From NCBI RefSeq assembly GCF_029428875.1, contig NZ_JAJSOO010000001.1, positions 3,162,001-3,226,000 on the forward strand: a stretch of 64,000 bases of DNA, read 5' to 3'. The notes under the pieces are model-generated. The model was not told the origin of the DNA and ran no database searches. It saw only the letters and a program-made list of their open reading frames with translations. Positions 26,363 to 34,985 of this stretch are shown here, in pieces; the first letter of the stretch is position 1; each line of letters starts with the position of its first letter. The position numbers and the translations under genes are program-made. The stretch comes from Streptomyces sp. JH34 (GTDB lineage Bacteria > Actinomycetota > Actinomycetes > Streptomycetales > Streptomycetaceae).

Positions 26363-26974
26363 GTGCGCGAGGACACGACCCGGGGAACCGGCACCGGCAC
26401 CGCCGGCGGCCTGCCCCCGAAGCGGGTGCGCGCCGACGTGCGCCGCAACACGGACGCCCTGCTCACGGCGGCGGCGGAGGTGTTCCTGACCTCGGGCGTG
26501 GACGCGCCGGTACGCCAGATCACCGCGAAGGCGGGCGTGGGCGCGGGCACCCTCTACCGCCACTTCCCGCAGCGCTCGGACCTCATCGCCGCAGTCTTCC
26601 GGCACGAGGTCGACGCCTGTGCCGACGCCGCTCCCGCCCTCGCCGAGGAGTACGCGCCCGCCGAGGCGCTCACCAGGTGGCTGCAGCGCCTCGCGCTCTT
26701 CTTCGCGACGAAGCGCGGCCTCAGCGCCGCGCTGCATTCGGGGGACTCGACCTACGACAGCCTGCCCGCCTACTTCGAGCAGCGCTTCATGCCCGCCCTC
26801 ACCCGGCTCATCGACGCGGCGGCCGGGGCGGGCGAGATCCGCTCCGACGTCACGCCCGACGACCTGCTGGTGGCGACCCGCAACCTGACCGTTCCAGCGG
26901 GCGAGGACGACAACGGGCACACACAGCGGATGATCGCCCTGCTCGTGGACGGGCTGCGCTATCAGGCGCGGTGA
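26363..26974 (+). CDS. TetR-family repressor of the divergent aldo/keto reductase
   Basis: 203 aa. The helix-turn-helix region is ADVRRNTDALLTAAAEVFLT, then VRQITAKAGVGAGTLYRHFP. The C-terminal domain matches the TetR_C group with KRGLSAALHSGDSTYDSLP. The GTG start at 26363 is 16 bases after a perfect dyad, so it probably represses itself and the divergent aldo/keto reductase. The last 13 bases overlap the end of the convergent wHTH gene. Confidence 0.93.
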   Translation: MREDTTRGTGTGTAGGLPPKRVRADVRRNTDALLTAAAEVFLTSGVDAPVRQITAKAGVGAGTLYRHFPQRSDLIAAVFRHEVDACADAAPALAEEYAPAEALTRWLQRLALFFATKRGLSAALHSGDSTYDSLPAYFEQRFMPALTRLIDAAAGAGEIRSDVTPDDLLVATRNLTVPAGEDDNGHTQRMIALLVDGLRYQAR

Positions 26975-28008
26975 GCCGCCACGTCACCCGCGACGCCGTG
27001 CGCACCTAGCTTCGCGAAGCGCTCCCGCCACGGCAGGGGGCCGGGCTCGGCCTCTGCCAGGGCCCTCTGCGTCTCCCAGCGTTCGCGTGCGGCACGACGA
27101 CGGCAGGGGCCGCACTCGGTCTCGTCGGCGAGCGGCCGGAAGACATGTGCGTCGCCCTCGGGGCCGACCGCCGTGCACGCCATCAGTTCCGGGACGCATA
27201 GCGGCGCGGCAGGGGGCTGCGGGGAGGCCGCGACGGGAAGCTCCGGCGGCATCTTGTGCAGCAGCCTGAACCGCAGGAAGCCGACCGCCGACCGCACTCC
27301 GTCGCCCGGCAGTTCACTGGTCAGCGCGAGCCGCAGCTCACCGGCCGAGACCCCGCGCAGCAGCCAGCGGGCGGCGAGCTCCGCGAGCCCCCTCGCCTCC
27401 CTCACCCCGAGGTAGAGCTCCCGCCGCACATGGCGCAGCGACAGCAGGACACGCTCCCCCTCGGCCGCCTCCGGGCTGAGCGCGGGAGGGAGCTCGGCCG
27501 CGGACCCGACTGCGGGCCCGGGCTCGGCCTCGGGCTCGACTTCGACCTCGGGCTCGGCTTCGGAGGGTGGGTGGGGAATGTTCTTCTCTCGTTCTTCGCC
27601 TACCGGTAGTTGACGACCGGCCACCCGACCGGCTGGTTCACCGACCGTCGGTTTCCGGGCACTCGGAGGCGCCTCCGCCCGGCCGCCGCGCAGCACGGCG
27701 GCCTCCTCGGGTGTGAGGGGTACGTTGGACAGCAGTTGCTCCGTCACCCAGCGGCCGCGCTCCCCCTGATCGCGCCACTCGTGGACGTAACCGTGCGCGA
27801 CCAGCAGTTCCTTGGACTTCTGATACGCCCGCCCCGTGATGCCGAGCTGCCGCGCATGCTCGCTCAGCGGCAGGCCGGCCTGTCCGTCGGGGAGCCCCTG
27901 CACGGCGAGAAGCAGGATCTTCGCGTCACTGGTCAGCCGCGCATGGCGGACGACGTCGTGCGAAGCCTTCGTGTAGCGCCGGGAGGGCGCGATAGCATGC
28001 CGAAGCAT
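26962..28008 (-). CDS. Winged-helix DNA-binding protein with acidic linker (unknown role)
   Basis: 348 aa. Residues ~10-105 form a winged helix-turn-helix (ARLTSDAKILLLAVQGLPDG, then LSEHARQLGITGRAYQKSKE and GYVHEWRDQGERGRWVTEQ). A disordered linker holds a run of EVEVEPEAEPG. A C-terminal helical domain (ERVLLSLRHVRRELYLGVRE) and a possible metal motif (CTAVG ... ECGPCRRRAARERWE) follow. Such proteins are frequent in Streptomyces and are annotated only as helix-turn-helix proteins. The start ATG 28006-28008 follows CAGGAGTCC. Confidence 0.75.
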   Translation of the reverse strand: MLRHAIAPSRRYTKASHDVVRHARLTSDAKILLLAVQGLPDGQAGLPLSEHARQLGITGRAYQKSKELLVAHGYVHEWRDQGERGRWVTEQLLSNVPLTPEEAAVLRGGRAEAPPSARKPTVGEPAGRVAGRQLPVGEEREKNIPHPPSEAEPEVEVEPEAEPGPAVGSAAELPPALSPEAAEGERVLLSLRHVRRELYLGVREARGLAELAARWLLRGVSAGELRLALTSELPGDGVRSAVGFLRFRLLHKMPPELPVAASPQPPAAPLCVPELMACTAVGPEGDAHVFRPLADETECGPCRRRAARERWETQRALAEAEPGPLPWRERFAKLGAHGVAGDVAAHRA

Positions 28009-28100
28009 CTCGGTGGACTCCTGATCCACTCGTGGGTGAAGGCCTCCGGTCGAGTGTTGGTAGCACTCCCGGGGGCCGCCCGCGCACCGTGTGCGCACAG

Positions 28101-28122
28101 AACGTGATGACGCGATTACGTT
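28101..28122. promoter_or_regulatory. Imperfect dyad upstream of the winged-helix gene
   Basis: AACGTGAT-N6-ATTACGTT (28101-28122); 7 of 8 positions pair. It is in a locally AT-rich stretch 93 bases before the gene start and could be an autoregulatory site. Confidence 0.4.
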
Positions 28123-28167
28123 ACCGCACCCCGTGGGCACCTTTTCGCATATGCCCCGATGTACCGC

Positions 28168-28593
28168 TCACGGGCCAACTCGGCCCGTGAGTACGGCGAC
28201 CGCCACCTCGTGCAGCAGTTTCGCCTCCACGAACGGCGCCTCCCCGGTGGGACGCGAGCGCCAGTCCAGGGGCCACGTCCTGCCGCCCAGCGCCGGAATC
28301 CCGACGAACGCGTCGCACGGCATCTCCCGCCCTATCAGCCGCGCCCCGATCGGCCACCGGTAGCCGGCGGCACTCCGTGGCGGCAGCAGGAAGTACGTAC
28401 TCCTGTCACCGACCCCCGACCGCACGATCGGGCCCGCCCGGAAGTCGGTGAACTGCATCAGCTCGTACGCCACTTCGTCGCCCGCCGACCCGATGACGCG
28501 TACGGCGTCGAAGTGGACGCCCACATGCCGGAGCGCGTGCCCGCTCGCGGGAACCCAGCAAGGGACCGGACCCGGTGAACTTCTCTGATCCAT
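28168..28593 (-). CDS. Hypothetical protein, 141 aa
   Basis: The frame starts at ATG 28591-28593 and ends TGA 28168-28170. The product has no membrane segment or known motif. Internal features are VPASGHALRHVGVHFDAVRV near residue 18, a PRSAAGYRWP segment near the middle, and the AFVGIPALGGRTWPLDWRSRP stretch, which resemble conserved Streptomyces hypothetical proteins. It lies upstream of, and in the same direction as, the winged-helix gene, 159 bp away, so a functional link is possible. No function is proposed. Confidence 0.65.
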   Translation of the reverse strand: MDQRSSPGPVPCWVPASGHALRHVGVHFDAVRVIGSAGDEVAYELMQFTDFRAGPIVRSGVGDRSTYFLLPPRSAAGYRWPIGARLIGREMPCDAFVGIPALGGRTWPLDWRSRPTGEAPFVEAKLLHEVAVAVLTGRVGP

Positions 28594-28781
28594 GGACCAA
28601 GCGTGCCGACGAACGGGCGAAGTGACCAGCGTCACAGCACGACTGCGCACTGTCGTGTACTCCGGGGGTGGAGTTGCGCACTCCGGTGAGCCCGGAGGTG
28701 GTATCGCGTAGAGGTCCGGCGCGTACGACGTCGCCACCGCGCGGGAGCCGGGCGCGGTCCCGCACACCGGGGAGGGCTCCC

Positions 28782-29564
28782 CTACAGCCGTGCCTGCGGG
28801 GCCAGGGTGAGGATTTCGGCTCCGTCGTCGGTGATGGCGATGGTGTGCTCACTGTGCGCGGTCCGGCAGCCCGTCGCGCTGCGCAGCGTCCAGCCGTCGG
28901 CGTCGGTGACGAGTGTGGCGGTGTCGGCCATCACCCAGGGCTCCAGGGCCAGCAGCAGGCCGGGGCGCAGCTTGTATCCGCGGCCGGGCCGTCCGGTGTT
29001 CGGGACGTGCGGGTCCTGGTGCATGGTCGAGCCGATGCCATGCCCTCCGAAATCGGTGTTGACCGGGTAGCCCGCCTCGCCGAGGACCGTGCCGATGGCG
29101 TGGGAGAGGTCGCCGATGCGCGCCCCAGGCTTCGCGGCGGCGATGCCGGCGGCGAGCGCCCGTTCGGTCGTCTCGATCATGGCGACGCTCTCCGCGGGCC
29201 TGGCCTTGCCCACCAGGAAGCTGATCGCGGCGTCCGCGGCCACACCGCCCCGGGCGACGGCCAGGTCGAGGGTCAGCAGGTCCCCGTCGGCCAGCCTGTA
29301 GTCGTGGGGCCGCCCGTGGAGCACGCCGTCGTTGACGGCCGTGCAGATGTAGTGACCGAAGGGACCACGCCCGAAGGAGGGCGCGTAGTCGACGTAACAG
29401 GACTGCGCTCCCGCCTCGGCGATCATCTCCTTGACCCACTGGTCGATGTCCAGCAGGTTCGTCCCGACCACGCTGCGCTGCTTCATCGTGTGCAGGATGT
29501 CTCCGACCAGGGCGCCGGTGTCCCTCGCCCGCTCGAGCCGCGCGGAGTTCAGGATCTCGATCAT
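28782..29564 (-). CDS. Type I methionine aminopeptidase
   Basis: 260 aa, MAP type Ia. It removes the N-terminal methionine from new proteins, using a dinuclear metal centre. Metal ligands are visible: DGDLLTLDLAVARGGVAAD (two Asp), STMHQDPHV (His region), LLALEPWVM (Glu) and SEHTIAITD (Glu). ICTAVNDGVLHG carries a first-shell His region. The start ATG 29562-29564 follows GGGAGAGG. It lacks the N-terminal zinc-finger extension of the housekeeping actinobacterial enzyme, so it is likely an accessory copy. It is divergent from an XRE gene with a shared operator. Confidence 0.9.
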   Translation of the reverse strand: MIEILNSARLERARDTGALVGDILHTMKQRSVVGTNLLDIDQWVKEMIAEAGAQSCYVDYAPSFGRGPFGHYICTAVNDGVLHGRPHDYRLADGDLLTLDLAVARGGVAADAAISFLVGKARPAESVAMIETTERALAAGIAAAKPGARIGDLSHAIGTVLGEAGYPVNTDFGGHGIGSTMHQDPHVPNTGRPGRGYKLRPGLLLALEPWVMADTATLVTDADGWTLRSATGCRTAHSEHTIAITDDGAEILTLAPQARL

Positions 29565-29590
29565 GGGGCCTCTCCCGTATGTCCAATAAC

Positions 29591-29616
29591 AATACCGGTC
29601 TAACTGTACCGGTATT
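29591..29616. promoter_or_regulatory. Perfect dyad operator between MAP and XRE genes
   Basis: AATACCGGT (29591-29599) and ACCGGTATT (29608-29616) are exact inverted repeats separated by 8 bases. They occupy the middle of the 64-bp divergent interval, abutting the XRE -10 (TAGAAT, 29616-29621), and are placed to block both promoters. Confidence 0.7.
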
Positions 29617-29621
29617 AGAAT
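29616..29621 (+). promoter_or_regulatory. -10 box of leaderless XRE gene
   Basis: TAGAAT lies 7 bases before ATG 29629. This favours 29629 over ATG 29620 as the start. Confidence 0.45.
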
Positions 29622-29628
29622 GGTGTCC

Positions 29629-29934
29629 ATGGTCAGGTTGCCGCTCACCCCCGCCGAGGTAGAACGCGGACAGCGCCTCGGCGCGCTGCTCCGCCAAGCC
29701 AGGGGCTGCCGCTCGATGCTCGACGTGGCACTCGCCTCGCAGATCTCGCCGGAGACTCTCCGGAAGATCGAATCCGGCCGCGTGGCCACCCCCGCCTTCC
29801 CGACCATCGCGGCGATCGCCGACACCCTGGGCCTGTCCCTCGACACGGTCTGGGCCGAGATCAGCCGGCCGGAGCGCGCCACGGAGGATCAGTCGGTCCT
29901 GCGGGTCGCACGGCAGGCGTCGCTGGCTTCGTAG
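29629..29934 (+). CDS. XRE-family helix-turn-helix regulator paired with methionine aminopeptidase
   Basis: 101 aa. HTH_3/Cro-C1 fold: RGQRLGALLRQARGCRSMLD, then VALASQISPETLRKIESGRV and PAFPTIAAIADTLGLSLDTV. The C-terminus is short, with no sensor domain. It is read divergently from the methionine aminopeptidase gene with a perfect 9-bp inverted repeat in between, so it is probably an autorepressor that also controls the peptidase. Confidence 0.88.
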   Translation: MVRLPLTPAEVERGQRLGALLRQARGCRSMLDVALASQISPETLRKIESGRVATPAFPTIAAIADTLGLSLDTVWAEISRPERATEDQSVLRVARQASLAS

Positions 29935-30065
29935 CTCCGCGCCCGGAGCAGCCACAGGTACCCGAAGCGGGTGCGCTGCCTACAGGGCGGCCCGGGTGAG
30001 GAGTTGTCCTGCCCGCGTGGCCGAGGCGGGACCGGACCGGACCGTACGGGGACGGAGGCGCTGCT

Positions 30066-30695
30066 GTGCTCACGCTGAGGGACATCGCTGAGAATCCGCT
30101 GTCCCTGACGAGACGTCTGACACTCGGTGACGGTTCGGAGGCCGTCTTCCGTCCTCTGGCGCACACCGACGTGGGGCGGCTGGCCGGCTTCCTCCAGGCT
30201 CAGTCCGCCGGGTCGAGGCGCTTCAGCACGTTCGACGGGTACGGCCTCGCGACCGCCCGCGAACTGTGCGGGGCGATCGCGCGCCACGACAAGCTCAGGC
30301 TGGTGCTGGAGGACGTGGCGTCCGGCCGCATCGTGGGGCTGCTCGAGTTCAGCCTCGACACGGTCCCCTCGGATGTGGCCCGTTACCGGGAGGCGGGCAT
30401 CCTCCTGACGGGGGCCGACTGCCGCTTCGGCGCCACTCTGGCCGACGACCACCAGGGGCGTGGCGTCGGGACATCCGTCTTCCCGCTCGCCGTCAACGCC
30501 GCGCGGCGGCTCGGGAAGGCGAGGATCATCCTGTGGGGCGGCGTCCGCTCCGACAACCACCAGGGCATCCGCTACTACGAGAAGCACGGGTTCCGGCAGG
30601 TCGGCTCCTTCCGCGAGGCGGACGGGTCCCGGTCGCTCGACATGATCCTCGATCTGCGCCCCGGCCCGCGTGACCGACGACGTGGTGCCCCCTGA
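30066..30695 (+). CDS. GNAT-family N-acetyltransferase
   Basis: 209 aa. GNAT motifs are FRPLAHTDVGRLAGFLQAQS at the start, GATLADDHQGRGVGTSVFPL (acetyl-CoA loop, Q-G-R-G-V-G) and RIILWGGVRSDNHQGIRYYEKHGF-type motif B. GTG 30066 is preceded by GGACGGAGGCGCTGCT. The substrate is unknown. It is convergent with the FtsX gene, 27 bp away. Confidence 0.9.
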   Translation: MLTLRDIAENPLSLTRRLTLGDGSEAVFRPLAHTDVGRLAGFLQAQSAGSRRFSTFDGYGLATARELCGAIARHDKLRLVLEDVASGRIVGLLEFSLDTVPSDVARYREAGILLTGADCRFGATLADDHQGRGVGTSVFPLAVNAARRLGKARIILWGGVRSDNHQGIRYYEKHGFRQVGSFREADGSRSLDMILDLRPGPRDRRRGAP

Positions 30696-30722
30696 GGGCC
30701 CGGGGCAGTCCGCGGCTCCGTG

Positions 30723-32063
30723 TCACGCGGCGACGGCGACCGCGTCGACGGCCGGTGTACGGAGCGTCCTGCGTGCGGTCCCGAGGCTCGTGCCGAGGGT
30801 GACCACCGTGGCGACGGCCATGACGGCCAGCCAGGTGCCCGGTCCCCGGTCGGGCAGGACCTGGTCGGTGCGGACCGTCGTGAAGGAGATGATCCCCGCG
30901 GTCGCCGCCACGGTTCCCAGGACCAGCCCGGTCAGCGTGAGGATCACCGACTCCCAGCCGACCACGCGCAGGACCTGGCCGGGGGTCGCCCCGGCGAGCC
31001 GCTGCCGGCCGAACTCGCCGCTCCGGTACGAGGTCTCCGCGTACAGGGTGTTGGCGAGCATGATGCAGGAGAAGACCACGATGATCCCGACGACGACCAG
31101 GTTGAGGGTCTCCACGTTCTTGTCCTCGACGGACTTGGCCAGGCCGGAGCCGGTGACCCGGTCGCTCTCCACCCCCTGGATGTAGAGGGTGGCGGTGGCG
31201 ACGCCGGTGAAGATGATCAACGGCATGAGCACTCCGGCGAGTTCGGTGCCCCGCCGGCGCAGGTTACGGGCGCTCAGATAGCCGCCCGCCCCGCCCACCG
31301 CCGCGAGCGGCCCCCGCAGGAGGTCCAGCACCCGGCCCAGCAGCGACGGGGCGAGGACGGCGAAGCCGACGGAGAGCAGGATGGCTCCGTAGGCGGGGAA
31401 GGCCATCAGCATCTCGTCGGTGCTGTCGACGGCGTACGTGCTCAGGACTCCCCCGGTCCCGGCCACCAGTGCGGCGCAGCCCGCCAGGGTGCGGGCCCGG
31501 CGGCGGGAGGGGCCGCGGACTCCCGCGGCGGCCCTGGTGGCGCGGCGTACGGCGAGGAACGCGGCGCCGACGGAGGCGAGCAGCGCGACGCCGAAGCCCG
31601 AACCGAGCGCCATGGCGCCGAAGGCCGGGGTGACCCGGGGGGCGACCTGGCCGCTGTCCTGGAACAGGTCGAGCAGGAGACGGCCGCCGAGCACGGCAGG
31701 CCCGGTGGCGAGCACCGCGCCGCCCAGCGCCACCACGGCGGACTCACCCACGACCATGCGCGTGATCTGCCCGGGAGTGGCACCGGTGCAGCGCAGCAGA
31801 CGGATCTCCTCGGCGCGACGCCGGACGGCGACGGTGAGCGTGGAGGCGATGGCGAAGAAGACGAGGAGGGAGCCGTATCCGCCGACGACGCTCGCGGCGA
31901 CGGTCATGGACTCCGCGCTCACCTCGTCGACCCCCGGAGCAGCCGCCGTGTCGTGCAGGGATCCGAACGTCATGATGATCACGGCGCCGAGGAACGCCGA
32001 GAGCAGGGTGGCGAGGAAGCGCCCGGGGCGCTTGCGGACCGAGCGTACGGCCAGGAAGAACAT
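30723..32063 (-). CDS. ABC transporter permease, FtsX/MacB type
   Basis: 446 aa with FtsX-type domains. The N-terminal membrane anchor is FFLAVRSVRKRPGRFLATLL, followed by periplasm-side residues and helices (~55-170). A second FtsX domain with four helices follows (~290-446), starting LTLVVVGIIVVF-like NLVVVGIIVVFSCIMLANTL and ending TWLAVMAVATVVTLGTSLG. The partner ATPase lies 3 bases upstream in the same operon. Such pairs usually export peptides or lipids, or sense antibiotic stress. Confidence 0.9.
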   Translation of the reverse strand: MFFLAVRSVRKRPGRFLATLLSAFLGAVIIMTFGSLHDTAAAPGVDEVSAESMTVAASVVGGYGSLLVFFAIASTLTVAVRRRAEEIRLLRCTGATPGQITRMVVGESAVVALGGAVLATGPAVLGGRLLLDLFQDSGQVAPRVTPAFGAMALGSGFGVALLASVGAAFLAVRRATRAAAGVRGPSRRRARTLAGCAALVAGTGGVLSTYAVDSTDEMLMAFPAYGAILLSVGFAVLAPSLLGRVLDLLRGPLAAVGGAGGYLSARNLRRRGTELAGVLMPLIIFTGVATATLYIQGVESDRVTGSGLAKSVEDKNVETLNLVVVGIIVVFSCIMLANTLYAETSYRSGEFGRQRLAGATPGQVLRVVGWESVILTLTGLVLGTVAATAGIISFTTVRTDQVLPDRGPGTWLAVMAVATVVTLGTSLGTARRTLRTPAVDAVAVAA

Positions 32064-32066
32064 CGC

Positions 32067-32870
32067 TCACACCTCCATCAGGGAGCCGTTGTCCGCGCGC
32101 CGTCCGGCCGCACGGTCCCCGAGACGGGTCATGCGTTCGGCGACGGCCTCGGCGGTGGGCGCGGTGAGGTGTCCCGCCGGCCGCCCGTCCGCGAGGAAGA
32201 TCACCGAGTCTGCGTAGGAGGCGGCCACCGGGTCGTGGGTGACGAGGACGACGGTGCTGCCGTGCCTGCGGACGGTCTCCCTCAGCAGGCTCAGCACATC
32301 GCGCGCGCTGCGCGTGTCGAGGGCGCCGGTCGGCTCGTCCGCGAAGATCACGGCGGGCCGCGTGACCAGGGCGCGGGCGATCGCGACGCGCTGGCGCTGC
32401 CCGCCCGACAGTTCCTCGGGGAGATGCCCGAGACGCTCACCGAGCCCCACCTGGGTGAGGAGTGCGCGGACGCCCTCCCGGTCGGCCTTCCGGCCGGCCA
32501 GCCGCAGCGGCAGCGCGGTGTTCTCCTCGACGGTCAGGGTGGGCAGCAGGTTGTACTGCTGGAAGACGAAGCCGATCCGGTCGCGCCGGAACCTCGTCAG
32601 GGCCGCTTCGCTGCCACCGCGCATCTCCTCGCCGTCCACGAGGATCTGCCCCCGGTCGGGCCGGTCCAGGCCCGCCGCGCACTGGAGCAGCGTGGACTTG
32701 CCGGAACCCGAGGGGCCCATGACCGCGGTGAAGCTCCCCGCGGGCAGGCTCAGCGTCACGCCGTCCAGAGCGGTCACCGCGCCGTCCCCGGCCCCGTACA
32801 CCTTGCTCACCGAAACCAGCCGCAGGGCCTCCGCGGCCCGGCCCGAAGGCCGCCGTTCACGATCGGACAT
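32067..32870 (-). CDS. ABC transporter ATP-binding protein (MacB/LolD type)
   Basis: 267 aa. Walker A is [20 protein letters not shown], the Q-loop is [14 protein letters not shown], the signature is [15 protein letters not shown], Walker B is [13 protein letters not shown] and the switch His is in VLVTHDPVA. It partners the FtsX permease 3 bases downstream. ATG 32868-32870 is chosen because AGAGGG lies at the right distance. It is divergent from the two-component genes at 33107-35639, which probably regulate it. Confidence 0.95.
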   Translation of the reverse strand: MSDRERRPSGRAAEALRLVSVSKVYGAGDGAVTALDGVTLSLPAGSFTAVMGPSGSGKSTLLQCAAGLDRPDRGQILVDGEEMRGGSEAALTRFRRDRIGFVFQQYNLLPTLTVEENTALPLRLAGRKADREGVRALLTQVGLGERLGHLPEELSGGQRQRVAIARALVTRPAVIFADEPTGALDTRSARDVLSLLRETVRRHGSTVVLVTHDPVAASYADSVIFLADGRPAGHLTAPTAEAVAERMTRLGDRAAGRRADNGSLMEV

Positions 32871-32946
32871 GGTCATCACCCTCTGCTCGCCGGACGCACC
32901 CTGCGCCACCTCCACGACGCTACGGACGGGAGCGGGCGGGCACATT

Positions 32947-32958
32947 GGGCGTACGCCC
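32947..32958. promoter_or_regulatory. Palindrome in the ABC/histidine-kinase divergent region
   Basis: GGGCGTACGCCC is a perfect 12-bp palindrome, 77 bases before the ATPase start and 149 before the kinase start. It is a candidate binding site for the neighbouring NarL-type response regulator. Confidence 0.4.
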
Positions 32959-33094
32959 CGGAGTGACGGGTGGCGCTGGGTACACCTCATCCGGGGGGAG
33001 CCGCCCGGGACGCGCACGGGCTGCCCACCGGGCAACGACTTTCGTCGTCCCCGGTCGCGACCAACGGCCACAGCGGTGCCCGGCCCGGGGGCCC

Positions 33095-33100
33095 TACCGT
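33095..33100 (+). promoter_or_regulatory. -10 box of leaderless histidine-kinase gene
   Basis: TACCGT lies 6 bases before GTG 33107, which supports that start. ATG 33125 in the same frame is the alternative, with a weak GGAAA ribosome binding site. Confidence 0.4.
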
Positions 33101-33106
33101 GGCCGC

Positions 33107-34891
33107 GTGACTCGTGTGGAAACCATGACCTCTCCAGCACCGTCCGACCGGAAGCCGGCGGTGAGGCCGTTCCCGGCCGTGCCGGGGCGGGCCCTCTTCG
33201 CCGCCAACATGTGGCCGGCCCGGCGCGTCGTCGGCGAATCACTCCTGAGCCTCGTCCTGGCCCTGCTGGCGGCGGGCATGGGGGCCATGGAGCACCACGG
33301 TCCGGCGGGGGCGGTCGGCATCGGGCTCGGCGCCGCGCTCCTGTCGGCGCTGCGCCGGGTGCTGCCCGCGACGGTGCTGCTGGCGGCCGCCGTCGGCTGT
33401 GCGGTGGTCAGTGGCTTCGTACCGCTCCTCGTCGTCGCGTCCTGGTCGGCCGGGCGCCGGATCGACGGGCTCGGCAGGGCGGCCGGCGTCTTCTCCCTCG
33501 CCTACAGCCTCCTCCTGGGCCTCTCGGTCCTGGCGGAGTTGCCGCACTTCTCGCTGTCGCTCACCGCCTTCGCCGGACTGCTGCTGCTGGTCCCGCTCCT
33601 GCTGCCGGGGCTCGCGGGCCGCTACTGGTCGCAGCGCAGGACCCTGACCGACACCCTCGACGAGTACAACGCCCAACTCCTGCGTGAGCGCGTGATGATC
33701 GCCGGGCACGCCCGGATCCGGGAGCGCCAGCGCATCGCCCAGGACATGCACGACAGCCTGGGCCACCAGCTCGCTCTGATCGCGGTCCACACCGGGGCGT
33801 TGGAGGTGGACCGTGAACTCACGGCGGTGCAGCGGGAGGCCGTCGGTGTACTGCGCGAGGCGTCGGTGGCCGCGATGCACGAACTGCGGGACGTGGTGGG
33901 CGTACTGAGGGACGGGGTCGAGGCCGGAGGCCAGGACACGGCCGCGTCCGGCGAGGACCCCGGTACGCCGGCGCGCGGGGTGGCGGGCGTCGACAGCCTG
34001 GTGGACGCGTCGCGGAGGGCGGGGGCGGCCGTCGTGCTGCGGCGGTCGGGGGACGTCCGCCCGCTCGCCCCGACCACCGGCCAGGCCGCGTACCGCGTGG
34101 TCCAGGAGGGCCTGACCAACGCGCACAAGCACGCCCCTGGCGCGTCCATCGTCGTGGGGCTGCTCTACGAGCCGGACTCGCTCGTCGTGGAGGTCACCAA
34201 CGGCCCGGCGGCGGAGCCCGTGAGCGGTGTGCCGAGCGGGCGCCAGGGACTGACCGGGCTGGAGGAACGGGCCCGGCTGGTGGGCGGCATGGTGCATGTG
34301 GGCCCCACGCCTGACGGTGGGTTCCGGCTGGCTGCCGTGCTGCCGTACACCGCGCAGGGCGGCGACCCCGCGAGCCCTTCGCACGACGACGCGCTGACGA
34401 CGTTCGTCGCTGCCACGGACGACTTTCGGGCGCAGAATCCGGCAGGCCGACCGGGCGACAGTGAAGGGGTCATCGAACGGAACGGTCTCCCGAAGGAGTT
34501 GGCCAGAGCAGTGAGCAGGACCAAGAGGGGCAACGGAATAGCGATCGGCTGCGGGGTGGCGGCCCTGGCCGGTGTCGTGCTGGTGGGCGCGTTGGTCGCC
34601 GGTGGGATCTACCTCATGCGTGAGGCGGACAAGGGCATGATCGAGCCCAAGCAGTACGACGCGGTGAAGGTCGGCCAGTCCGAGGCGGAGGTACGCGCTC
34701 AACTTCCGGGCGGAGACTCCCTCCTGCGCCCCGGGTCGCTCGCGGACGCGCCGGCCGAACCCGAGGGTTCGACCTGCCTCGTCCTCCTCTCCACGGAGTT
34801 CGGGAGCAGCATGCAGACCGAACCGGTGTTCCGGTTCTGCTTCAAGGACGGCAGACTGATCGAGAAGAAGACCTTCGAGATCGAGAGCTGA
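33107..34891 (+). CDS. NarL-type sensor histidine kinase with C-terminal membrane/BamE-like tail
   Basis: 594 aa. About five hydrophobic helices (residues ~45-185) precede the HisKA_3 H-box ([20 protein letters not shown]) and an HATPase_c domain with [19 protein letters not shown] and [17 protein letters not shown]. The usual kinase ends near [10 protein letters not shown]. This one continues ~165 aa: a linker, a basic KRGNG, a membrane helix ([20 protein letters not shown]), then a domain with [20 protein letters not shown] and a CLVLL...FRFCF cysteine pair, resembling BamE/OmlA-type domains. The response regulator follows at 34986. Confidence 0.85.
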   Translation: MTRVETMTSPAPSDRKPAVRPFPAVPGRALFAANMWPARRVVGESLLSLVLALLAAGMGAMEHHGPAGAVGIGLGAALLSALRRVLPATVLLAAAVGCAVVSGFVPLLVVASWSAGRRIDGLGRAAGVFSLAYSLLLGLSVLAELPHFSLSLTAFAGLLLLVPLLLPGLAGRYWSQRRTLTDTLDEYNAQLLRERVMIAGHARIRERQRIAQDMHDSLGHQLALIAVHTGALEVDRELTAVQREAVGVLREASVAAMHELRDVVGVLRDGVEAGGQDTAASGEDPGTPARGVAGVDSLVDASRRAGAAVVLRRSGDVRPLAPTTGQAAYRVVQEGLTNAHKHAPGASIVVGLLYEPDSLVVEVTNGPAAEPVSGVPSGRQGLTGLEERARLVGGMVHVGPTPDGGFRLAAVLPYTAQGGDPASPSHDDALTTFVAATDDFRAQNPAGRPGDSEGVIERNGLPKELARAVSRTKRGNGIAIGCGVAALAGVVLVGALVAGGIYLMREADKGMIEPKQYDAVKVGQSEAEVRAQLPGGDSLLRPGSLADAPAEPEGSTCLVLLSTEFGSSMQTEPVFRFCFKDGRLIEKKTFEIES

Positions 34892-34985
34892 GGGGCCGGC
34901 CCCTCGGCGTCCGGCGCGCCGGCCGGATCGGGGATGAGGACGGGGTGCCCGCAGGTATGACCGCACAGGACCGTGCAGGAGAGTC

